Shown piece after piece: positions 1 through 5,684 of a stretch of 5,859 nucleotides of DNA. This DNA is from an uncultured Desulfurobacterium sp. (GTDB lineage: Bacteria; Aquificota; Aquificia; Desulfurobacteriales; Desulfurobacteriaceae). The stretch lies in contig CAJXJV010000089.1 of the NCBI GenBank assembly GCA_913055135.1, forward strand, positions 1-5,859, in the 5' to 3' direction. The translations under genes were made by a program, and so were the position numbers. Position 1 is the first letter of the stretch. Each line of letters begins with the position of its first letter. The notes under the pieces were generated by a model, which worked only from the letters and a program-made list of their open reading frames with translations, made no database searches and was not told where the DNA came from.

Positions 1-172
1 TTCCCTTTTCACCGAAAGTCCCAGGGGGAGAGTATCCCGGTATATGTCCAAGAAAGAAGTGGGTAAAGAAGTGAATTGCCTTTATGAAAGCAACTGCAAA
101 AAGCCCTGAGAAAATGCCTATCACAACAGAGATAAGAAGTATTCTCCTGAACTGAAACGCTCTTTTTAACAA
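1..172 (-). CDS. ClC-family chloride channel/transporter, N-terminal part (runs off the left edge)
   Basis: Only the first 57 codons are in the window; the rest lies to the left. Read on the minus strand, a TTG start at 172-170 follows a strong GGAGGG Shine-Dalgarno with a 5-nt spacer. The protein begins with a short basic stretch (KRAFQFRR), then a hydrophobic helix (about residues 11-40, with IGIFSGLFAVAF) and ends in FFLGHIPGYSPPG followed by a GEKG stretch. A first amphipathic/membrane helix followed by a 'GY.PP..GEG'-like loop is typical of the start of prokaryotic ClC proteins, often those that also carry C-terminal CBS domains; whether this one does cannot be seen. The family moves chloride or other anions across the inner membrane, as channels or proton-coupled exchangers. 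It is transcribed divergently from htpX. The filter and gating motifs lie outside the window, so the family call is good but transport mode is unknown. Confidence 0.75.
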   Translation of the reverse strand, partial: MLKRAFQFRRILLISVVIGIFSGLFAVAFIKAIHFFTHFFLGHIPGYSPPGTFGEKG

Positions 173-177
173 CTTTA

Positions 178-183
178 CCCTCC
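178..183 (-). promoter_or_regulatory. Ribosome binding site of the minus-strand ClC gene
   Basis: GGAGGG on the minus strand, 5 nt upstream of TTG at 172-170. This near-consensus site decides the TTG start; there is no upstream in-frame ATG with comparable support. Confidence 0.7.
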
Positions 184-196
184 AGGGGGGAAGGTA

Positions 197-225
197 ATTA
201 TACAGTAATTACTGTAGAGAGTTAC
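197..225 (-). promoter_or_regulatory. Candidate promoter for the minus-strand ClC gene
   Basis: A perfect TATAAT -10 hexamer reads on the minus strand at 202-197, which would start transcription about 15-20 nt before the TTG codon. The hexamer 17 bp further upstream (225-220, GTAACT) is a poor -35, so the promoter may be weak or need an activator. The 16-bp palindrome at 201-216 overlaps the -10 by two bases and fills most of the spacer, the usual position for a repressor site. Confidence 0.4.
201..216. promoter_or_regulatory. Perfect 16-bp palindrome, candidate operator
   Basis: TACAGTAATTACTGTA is identical to its own reverse complement over all 16 bases, centred between 208 and 209. It lies in the divergent intergenic region and overlaps the spacer of the candidate minus-strand ClC promoter. 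A related half-site (TTACTACA, 222-229) follows 13 bp from the right arm (TTACTGTA, 209-216), which may be a second, weaker binding site. A perfect palindrome without a loop, and without a T tract, fits a dimeric regulator site better than a terminator. The regulator cannot be named from the sequence. Confidence 0.5.
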
Positions 226-288
226 TACATTAAAAATTTATTACCCAATCAAGTGTTACAGTTTTCCAAATTCCTGGACAGAATCCTG

Positions 289-317
289 TTGTGAGACAAT
301 TTTCCAGCATATATTTT
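289..317 (+). promoter_or_regulatory. Candidate sigma-70-type promoter for the htpX operon
   Basis: TTGTGA (289-294) and TATTTT (312-317) are separated by 17 bp; each matches four of six consensus bases. An overlapping alternative -10 is TATATT at 310-315. Transcription would begin near 323-325, giving a leader of about 30 nt before the htpX ATG. I see no CIRCE-type heat-shock element. The region is A+T-rich, so chance matches are possible. Confidence 0.35.
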
Positions 318-342
318 ATTGAAGCATAAAAACCCTTAACAG

Positions 343-347
343 GGAGG
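343..347 (+). promoter_or_regulatory. Ribosome binding site of htpX
   Basis: GGAGG ends 5 nt before the ATG at 353. A competing ATG at 349-351 lies in another frame only one base after the site and opens a frame of only about 24 codons, so 353 is the better start. Confidence 0.7.
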
Positions 348-352
348 AATGA

Positions 353-1264
353 ATGAACTGGAATACACTGAAGACCACGATACTGCTGGGTCTTCTTACA
401 GGAATACTTCTTGCGTTTGGTAAGCTCCTTGGTGGCAACGTCGGGATGGTCTTTGCTCTGATTATGGCAGCTCTGATGAACTTTGGAAGCTGGTACTACT
501 CAGATAAAATTGTCCTCTCCATGTACGGTGTAAGGCTTCTTGAGAAAGAGGAAGCCCCTGTTCTCCACGAAATAGTTGAAAGACTCGCAAAGAATGCTGG
601 AATTCCTAAACCAAAGGTTGGTATTGCTCCAATGGACATTCCAAACGCTTTCGCTACAGGTAGAAACCCTGAGAACGGTGTTGATGTTGTAACTCCAAGG
701 ATTGTAGAACTCCTCGATCAGGATGAACTGGAAGGTGTTCTTGCCCATGAAATAGCTCACATAAAGAACAGAGACACCCTCATTCAGGCAGTTGCTGCAA
801 CAATTGCCGGAGCAATTACAATGCTTGCAAACATGGCTCAGTGGTTTTTACTTTTCGGTGGAGCAAGGGGAGAAGACGAGGAAGGAAGTGGATTTGCTGA
901 AATGATAGGTTTAATTCTGGTGATAATCCTTGCTCCTATTGCTGCAGCTTTAATCCAGATGGCGATTTCAAGATCAAGGGAATACAAAGCAGACGAGACC
1001 GGTGGAATGATTTCAGGTAAACCAGAAGCCCTTGCAAGTGCACTTAAGAAGTTGGAAGAATACGCAACGAGGGTACCACCAGAAATAGCTAAATCAGAAG
1101 TAAACCCTGTAACAAGCCATCTTTTCATTGTTAATCCACTAAAAGGAGATACAATAGCAGCTCTATTTTCTACTCACCCTCCAACAGAAGAGAGAATAAG
1201 GAGACTTTTAGAACTTGCTAAGAAACTCTTTGGCAGAATCAGAGAAACTTTCTGGAGATGGTAG
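353..1264 (+). CDS. htpX: HtpX, membrane-bound M48-family zinc metalloprotease
   Basis: HtpX is an inner-membrane protease with its active site facing the cytoplasm; in E. coli it works alongside FtsH to degrade misfolded or damaged membrane proteins. The 303-aa protein matches the usual family length (about 280-300). Two hydrophobic N-terminal helices (about residues 8-24 and 29-47) come first. The conserved NAFATG motif is at 98-103, followed by the zinc motif HEIAH at 132-136 (His132 and His136 as ligands, Glu133 as catalytic base). A second hydrophobic pair (about 143-170 and 183-206) follows. The third zinc ligand is probably Glu210 in SRSREYKADE (206-215). The C-terminal THPPTEERIRRL motif (274-285) is typical of HtpX. 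All key residues are present, so it should be active. It is the first gene of the plus-strand run, with the clc gene starting just after its stop; a second TAG follows the stop directly. Confidence 0.95.
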   Translation: MNWNTLKTTILLGLLTGILLAFGKLLGGNVGMVFALIMAALMNFGSWYYSDKIVLSMYGVRLLEKEEAPVLHEIVERLAKNAGIPKPKVGIAPMDIPNAFATGRNPENGVDVVTPRIVELLDQDELEGVLAHEIAHIKNRDTLIQAVAATIAGAITMLANMAQWFLLFGGARGEDEEGSGFAEMIGLILVIILAPIAAALIQMAISRSREYKADETGGMISGKPEALASALKKLEEYATRVPPEIAKSEVNPVTSHLFIVNPLKGDTIAALFSTHPPTEERIRRLLELAKKLFGRIRETFWRW

Positions 1265-1273
1265 TAGAAATTG

Positions 1274-1278
1274 AAGGA
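1274..1278 (+). promoter_or_regulatory. Ribosome binding site deciding the clc start
   Basis: AAGGA lies 4 nt before the TTG at 1283. The alternative in-frame TTG at 1271 has only GGAG at 1254-1257, 13 nt away. The closer site favours 1283, although 4 nt is short. The next ATG is about 50 codons in, past the first membrane helix, so one of the two TTG codons must be used. Confidence 0.45.
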
Positions 1279-1282
1279 TAAA

Positions 1283-2593
1283 TTGAAGTACTTTGCAGAT
1301 TACATAAAAGGATGTGCTTCAACAAACCTCAAGATTAGATTTGACATTATTTCCATAGCATATTTCTTTGGAAGGTGGATACCCTTTTCTTTTTCCATAG
1401 GAATAATAACAGGTTCGATTGCAGCACTGATGGATGTTTTAATAGTTAACATAAATAGATTTCTAACAGAAAACATTATTCTCCTTTTTGTCTATCCGAT
1501 TCTGATATCTTTTATAGTCGGTTTTGCCATAAAGTCAGACACAAAAGTCGGTGGTCCCGGTATTGGCTATTCCGTGCTTCATTTGAAGACAAAAAATTAT
1601 ATACACTTTAAATCTGCCATTTCAAAATTTGTTACTTCTACTCTTGTTCTTTCCGGTGGTTTTATAGCTGGCAGAGAAGGTCCTTCTTTCTTCCTGGGAG
1701 TTGCAATAGGAGAATGGCTCGGAAAAGCTTACGGTTTTGGAAAAAAGTTTAAAAATCTTCTCGGTCTTATAGGAGGTGGAGCATTTACGGGAGCTCTCCT
1801 TAAGGCGCCCCTGGGAAGCTCTATTTTTGCAATGGAACTTGAAAACATGTATGACCTTGACTATCGTCCATTTGTGCCAATGATTACAGCCTCAATATCA
1901 AGTTATCTGACTTTTTCCTTCTTCAGAGGAGAGCATGCCTTTATCCTCCTGAGTGATGAACCTAAGTGGAACCTTATGAGCATTCCGTACATAGTAATAA
2001 TGGGTCTCGTTATCTCAACACTTACCTACGTCTATACATTTTTATTCCATACCGGAACATGTTTTTCAAAGTCAATAAGTGCGTTGAAAAGGCCGGATAT
2101 CGGAACTCTTATTGCAATACCTTTCCTGTTTCTTCTCTACATTGTAACCGGGGATACCGATATTCTTTCGGCACCGGCTCACATGGGTATAGTTTCAAAG
2201 CTTGCCCAGGTTCCATTACCAATATGGAAAGATATCCTAATAGTCATTATTACAATGGTGATCACAAGTTTCACACTTGCTTTTGGAATTCCCGGTGGGT
2301 TAGTCCTCCCAAATCTTCTAATAGGTGCAGCCATAGGCAATATATTTGGACATTTCTTTCCTCAACAGATAGTTATGTTTACTCTAGCCGGAATGGGTGC
2401 AGCACTTGCAGCAGGAGCTAAAACTCCCCTTGCTGCTATTGTAATGATAACAGAGATGAGTCATGCCGACGTTGTTATACCAATGACAGCAGCCGTTATT
2501 ACAAGCTATATTCACACTTTCGGTTTCAGTCTTTATCTTGGTCAGGAAACAGGAATAAAACCTCTCATGCGAAGTTTTGGAAAAGAAGAATGA
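1283..2593 (+). CDS. ClC-family anion channel/transporter with altered ion-pathway residues
   Basis: A 436-aa polytopic membrane protein from the preferred TTG start (440 aa from TTG at 1271). It is the core ClC transmembrane domain without C-terminal CBS domains. Numbering from 1283: the first filter motif is GPGIG (91-95), the second is GREGP (130-134) with the gating Glu132 intact, and the third region is GIPGGLVLP (335-343). An APLGSSIFAMELE stretch (175-187) matches the helix that carries the internal proton glutamate in E. coli ClC-ec1, and the C-terminal TGIKPLM (423-429) matches the helix bearing the central tyrosine. By my hand alignment the Ser107 position is Pro92, the Glu203 position is Leu186 and the Tyr445 position is Met429. 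Loss of the internal glutamate argues against ordinary chloride/proton exchange; the proline resembles nitrate-selective plant ClC proteins. The substrate is uncertain. Its stop overlaps the coaBC start (ATGA), suggesting coupled translation. Confidence 0.85.
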   Translation: MKYFADYIKGCASTNLKIRFDIISIAYFFGRWIPFSFSIGIITGSIAALMDVLIVNINRFLTENIILLFVYPILISFIVGFAIKSDTKVGGPGIGYSVLHLKTKNYIHFKSAISKFVTSTLVLSGGFIAGREGPSFFLGVAIGEWLGKAYGFGKKFKNLLGLIGGGAFTGALLKAPLGSSIFAMELENMYDLDYRPFVPMITASISSYLTFSFFRGEHAFILLSDEPKWNLMSIPYIVIMGLVISTLTYVYTFLFHTGTCFSKSISALKRPDIGTLIAIPFLFLLYIVTGDTDILSAPAHMGIVSKLAQVPLPIWKDILIVIITMVITSFTLAFGIPGGLVLPNLLIGAAIGNIFGHFFPQQIVMFTLAGMGAALAAGAKTPLAAIVMITEMSHADVVIPMTAAVITSYIHTFGFSLYLGQETGIKPLMRSFGKEE

Positions 2594-3780
2594 AACTTGA
2601 AAATAGAAGAATTGTTCTTGGAATAACAGGAAGTATAGCAGCATACAAAGCAATAGAAATTTTAAGAAACCTGCAAAAGGCTGGAGCAGAAGTTAGAGTT
2701 GCAATGACTCCTTCTGCATTAAAGTTTGTATCTAAGCTTACACTTCAGACACTTTCTGAATATCCAGTGTACTATGAAGCCATTCCTGAAGACTCCGTAG
2801 AGATAAGACACACATCTCTATCTGCCTGGGGAGAACTGTTCATCGTCGCTCCGGCAACAGCAAATACAATTGCAAAAATTGCCTGTGGCATTGCTGATAA
2901 TCCTGTTACAGACCTTGCACTCTGTTTCGGAAAGGGAATTATCTGCCCTGCAATGAATGTCAGGATGTACGAAAATCCAGTAACTCAGGAAAACCTGAAA
3001 AAACTAAAACAACTGGGATATGAAATTGTTGAACCAGGTCGTGGCTTTCTTGCATGCAAAGAAGAAGGAAAAGGAAGACTTGCCGAGGTTGAAGATATTC
3101 TGGACGCTGCTTTCTACTGGTTTGTTCCCAAACTGCTAAAAGGTAAAAAAGTTGTTGTAACTGCTGGAGCTACAAGGGAGTACATAGATCCCGTTAGGTT
3201 TATCTCAAATCCCTCTTCCGGTAAGATGGGCTTTGCCGTTGCAAAAGCCGCAAGAGGTGCGGGAGCTGAAGTAACGCTGATAACGGGAAAAACCCACCTT
3301 AGAACGCCTTACGGTATAAAGAGAATAGATGTTGAAACAGTTGAAGAAATGAAAGAAGCCGTTCTTGAAGCTGTAAAGGATGCCGATATCTACATTTCGG
3401 CTGCAGCAATCGGCGATTACAAGCCAGCAAAGAGAGAAGAGAAAAAAATCAAGAAGTCGAAAGAGAAATTAATACTCGAACTTGAAAGAACACCGGACAT
3501 CTTAAAACTTGTAGGCGAAAGGAAAAGGCGTGGACAGATTATAGTCGGATTTGCAGCAGAGACAGACAATCTTGTAGAAAATGCAAGAGAGAAAATTGAA
3601 AAGAAAAACCTTGACGGAATAGTTGCAAATGACATTAAAAAGGGAATATTTGGTAGTGACAAAACGGAAGTTTTCTTTATAACGAGAAAAGAAGTTTCCA
3701 CCATTTCTGGTTTAAAAGAGGAAGTTGCTCTTGAAGTAATTAAACTTATCTACGAAAACTTCTTTAAAGGAGTGGAGTAA
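2590..3780 (+). CDS. coaBC: CoaBC, bifunctional phosphopantothenoylcysteine decarboxylase / phosphopantothenate-cysteine ligase
   Basis: This enzyme carries out two successive steps of coenzyme A synthesis in the cytoplasm: CoaB joins 4'-phosphopantothenate to cysteine (CTP-dependent in bacteria), and CoaC, an FMN enzyme, decarboxylates the product to 4'-phosphopantetheine. The 396-aa length matches the bifunctional family (about 400). The N-terminal flavoprotein half shows [10 protein letters not shown] (11-20), the catalytic His74 in [15 protein letters not shown] (120-126) and the active-site Cys156 in [12 protein letters not shown] (152-163). The C-terminal CoaB half begins near residue 185 with [20 protein letters not shown] (188-207), then SSGKMG (209-214), the AAAIGDYKP loop (271-279), a Lys-rich KKIKK segment (285-289) and FAAET (321-325). 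All signature residues are present. The ATG overlaps the clc stop by four bases and there is only a weak purine-rich stretch upstream, so translation is probably coupled. Confidence 0.95.
   Translation: MKLENRRIVLGITGSIAAYKAIEILRNLQKAGAEVRVAMTPSALKFVSKLTLQTLSEYPVYYEAIPEDSVEIRHTSLSAWGELFIVAPATANTIAKIACGIADNPVTDLALCFGKGIICPAMNVRMYENPVTQENLKKLKQLGYEIVEPGRGFLACKEEGKGRLAEVEDILDAAFYWFVPKLLKGKKVVVTAGATREYIDPVRFISNPSSGKMGFAVAKAARGAGAEVTLITGKTHLRTPYGIKRIDVETVEEMKEAVLEAVKDADIYISAAAIGDYKPAKREEKKIKKSKEKLILELERTPDILKLVGERKRRGQIIVGFAAETDNLVENAREKIEKKNLDGIVANDIKKGIFGSDKTEVFFITRKEVSTISGLKEEVALEVIKLIYENFFKGVE
3767..3777 (+). promoter_or_regulatory. Ribosome binding site of the ftsY frame
   Basis: Two purine-rich sites, AAGGAG (3767-3772) and GGAG (3774-3777), sit inside the last codons of coaBC. 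The nearer one lies 8 nt before the ATG at 3786, supporting this start. Confidence 0.6.
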
Positions 3781-3785
3781 AAAAG

Positions 3786-5684
3786 ATGTTTGGATTCTTT
3801 AAGAAAAAACCGAAACTTGAAGATGAACTTAAAAAGAACCCCTACAGAGCAGAAAAATGGCTCGAGCTTGCAGAAAAGGATGAGAGAAAAGCTCCAGAGG
3901 CGGTCATAAATGCTCTTATCTATAGCAATGGAGAGCTTTTAGATGCTGTAGTTAAGAAGATAAAGAATCTTGCAATTTTCAGGGAGATTGAGCCATTCAT
4001 ACCAGGAGTTGAGGAAAAGCTTGGTAAAGAGTACGCCTCTTTTCTGACGGGACTCGTTGAAGAGTATAAAAGAAACCTTCAGAAGGCAAGAAACCTCTAT
4101 GATGTAGCCAGAAACAGTCAGAATCCCGTTCTTTCTTTCCTCTCAAACTACTACATCGCTTCAATCTATACAAAAGAGGAGCTCTATGACTTAGCCTACA
4201 AAACACTTAAAGAGATTGAAGGAAAAGTTCCTGAAAACTACAAGCTTGAATTTATGGTTAAAAAGAGAGAACTTGAGGAAAAGCTTGGAATTTCTGGCTC
4301 AAAACTATTAAAAAGCTTCAAAGAGGGTTTAAAGAAGACCAGAGACGCTTTAGGTCTTTCTGCGTTTAAAGGTAGGGAAGTGGATGAATCGCTTTTTGAA
4401 GAGCTGGAAGAGAAACTTATCCTTGCCGATGTTGGCGTAAATACAACTTTAGAGCTAATAGACTACTTGAGAAATGAAACAAAGAAGAAAAAAATCAAGA
4501 GCTCCGACCAGCTTCTGGAGCTCCTCAAAGAGAAACTTAAAAAGATGCTCTCAAAGTGCAGAGGTTCTCTCAATATTTCAGAGAAACCCTCCGTCATCCT
4601 CGTTCTTGGCGTTAACGGTGTTGGAAAGACAACAACGATTGGAAAGCTTGCAAAACAGCTAAAAGACAAAGGTCACAGTGTAGTCCTTGCAGCAGCGGAT
4701 ACTTTCAGAGCAGCAGCCATTGAACAGCTTGAAGTCTGGGCTGAAAGGGCAGGAGTGAGAATCATAAAAGGGCAGGAGGGAACAGATCCTGCAGCCGTTG
4801 TCTTTGATGCAATACAAAGTGTAAAAGCAAAAGGAGATGATATTCTCATAGTCGATACTGCAGGAAGGCTTCACAATAAAGACAGGTTGATGAAGGAAAT
4901 TCACAAGATCAAAAAGGTTATTGGAAGGGAGTTTCCAGGACAGCCTGCTGAGATCTTACTGGTACTTGATGCAAACACAGGACAGAATGCAATCTCTCAG
5001 GCAAGAGCTTTTAAGGAAATTACAGATGTAACAGGTATAGCTCTCACAAAGCTTGACGGAACAGCAAAAGGTGGAATTGTCATAGCAATCTGCAACGACC
5101 TGAAAATACCAATCAAGTTCGTTGGAATCGGTGAGAAAATAGAAGACTTTGTAAAACATGCAGAAGAACTTGAAGGTGAAGTGGAAGGAATAGAGATTAA
5201 TATATCCTGTCCAAATGTTAAAAAGGGGGGGATTCTTTTTTCTTCAGATCCAGAGATAGTAGAAGTTTTAATTAAAGCAGTAAGAGAAAAGTGGCAGAGA
5301 TTTCTTTCAGTAAAACTCTCTCCTGTGGGTGCAGTTTTTGAAATAGCAGAAATCTGTGATAAACACAAGGTTGATGCCATAGTAGTTGCAAATACCTATC
5401 CCGCTTTAAGTGTAATCAGTTACAGTCCTTTTAAAATTTTGAAAGGAGGACTTTCTGGTCCTGCCATTAAACCACTTACTTTACGATTGGTTTACGAAGT
5501 TTCCAAAATGGTAAAAATTCCTGTTATAGGATGCGGAGGTATAACTTCGGGAAAAGATGCTCTGGAATATCTTTTGTGTGGAGCAGTTGCATTTCAAATA
5601 GGAACGGCTAATCTTATAGATCCAAGAGCATGTATAAAAATTTTAGAAGAGTTGATGGGATTGAACCATGGCTTATGTAATTAA
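3786..5684 (+). CDS. ftsY: FtsY signal recognition particle receptor, fused in frame to the C-terminal part of a PyrD-type dihydroorotate dehydrogenase
   Basis: FtsY is the membrane-associated GTPase that receives ribosome-SRP complexes and hands nascent membrane proteins to the translocon. This 632-aa product has three parts. Residues 1-170 begin with MFGFFKKK, as many FtsY proteins do, but continue as a charged, all-helical region with TPR-like character in place of the usual short acidic domain. Residues about 171-453 are a normal NG domain: N-domain helices, P-loop GVNGVGKTTT (275-284), DTFRAAA (305-311), DTAGR (357-361), TKLD (421-424) and GIGEKIEDF (447-455). The expected final FtsY helix (usually like RPFDPEEFVDALF) is missing. 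Instead residues from about 453 to 625 match the C-terminal half of dihydroorotate dehydrogenase. The GTPase motifs are complete, so FtsY function is possible, but the altered C terminus is suspicious. The start is supported by a good Shine-Dalgarno. The last 17 bp overlap hslO. Confidence 0.85.
   Translation: MFGFFKKKPKLEDELKKNPYRAEKWLELAEKDERKAPEAVINALIYSNGELLDAVVKKIKNLAIFREIEPFIPGVEEKLGKEYASFLTGLVEEYKRNLQKARNLYDVARNSQNPVLSFLSNYYIASIYTKEELYDLAYKTLKEIEGKVPENYKLEFMVKKRELEEKLGISGSKLLKSFKEGLKKTRDALGLSAFKGREVDESLFEELEEKLILADVGVNTTLELIDYLRNETKKKKIKSSDQLLELLKEKLKKMLSKCRGSLNISEKPSVILVLGVNGVGKTTTIGKLAKQLKDKGHSVVLAAADTFRAAAIEQLEVWAERAGVRIIKGQEGTDPAAVVFDAIQSVKAKGDDILIVDTAGRLHNKDRLMKEIHKIKKVIGREFPGQPAEILLVLDANTGQNAISQARAFKEITDVTGIALTKLDGTAKGGIVIAICNDLKIPIKFVGIGEKIEDFVKHAEELEGEVEGIEINISCPNVKKGGILFSSDPEIVEVLIKAVREKWQRFLSVKLSPVGAVFEIAEICDKHKVDAIVVANTYPALSVISYSPFKILKGGLSGPAIKPLTLRLVYEVSKMVKIPVIGCGGITSGKDALEYLLCGAVAFQIGTANLIDPRACIKILEELMGLNHGLCN
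5142..5684 (+). pseudogene. pyrD: 3' part of pyrD (dihydroorotate dehydrogenase, class 1B-like) fused to ftsY
   Basis: Dihydroorotate dehydrogenase oxidises dihydroorotate to orotate in pyrimidine synthesis, using FMN. Within the fused frame the matching residues are NISCPN (472-477) with the catalytic-base Cys475, the FMN-contacting Lys510 in VKLSP, Asn536-Thr537, GGLSGPAIKP (554-563), GCGGI (582-586) and GTAN (606-609), the last two being FMN-phosphate loops. These are in family order and spacing through to the normal C terminus. Missing is the N-terminal third or more (about 110-130 of roughly 300 residues), which carries the first FMN-binding strand, the conserved lysine and the substrate loop (N..G..N type). 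This piece therefore cannot be a complete enzyme by itself. The reading frame is undamaged, including through a run of seven G (5225-5231), so if it is a remnant it is recent, or the join is an assembly error. The left boundary is uncertain by a few codons. Confidence 0.75.

Noticed and set aside
194..212. Inverted repeat GTAATTA...TAATTAC as a terminator hairpin
   Set aside because: Weak A+T-only stem with no T tract, overlapping the stronger palindrome at 201-216 and lying between divergent promoters rather than after a gene.
262..306. Repeated TTTTCCA (262-268, 300-306) and TCCTG (272-276, 284-288) motifs
   Set aside because: Short direct repeats in an A+T-rich spacer; expected by chance and without a consistent arrangement.
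349..423. Short frame starting at ATG 349 just before htpX
   Set aside because: Only about 24 codons, one base from the Shine-Dalgarno, and it overlaps htpX in another frame; the ATG at 353 has proper spacing.
1966..2421. A 151-codon plus-strand frame within the clc gene
   Set aside because: It lies in another frame of a clear ClC coding region, is unusually rich in Ser, Tyr, Cys and Asn, and shows no recognisable family or ribosome binding site.
2384..2653. Minus-strand frame of 89 codons across the clc/coaBC border
   Set aside because: Rich in Cys, Phe and Ser with no domain; antisense shadow of two well-supported genes.
5225..5231. Run of seven G as a possible frameshift or sequencing error explaining the fusion
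   Set aside because: The protein reads NVKKGGI across it, which fits the PyrD family, and the switch from FtsY to PyrD happens upstream of it, so no frameshift is needed.
4997..5380. Minus-strand frame of 127 codons spanning the ftsY/pyrD join
   Set aside because: Antisense shadow; Ser/Pro/Thr-rich composition is the complement of Lys/Glu-rich coding sequence, and both sides of the join on the plus strand match known families.
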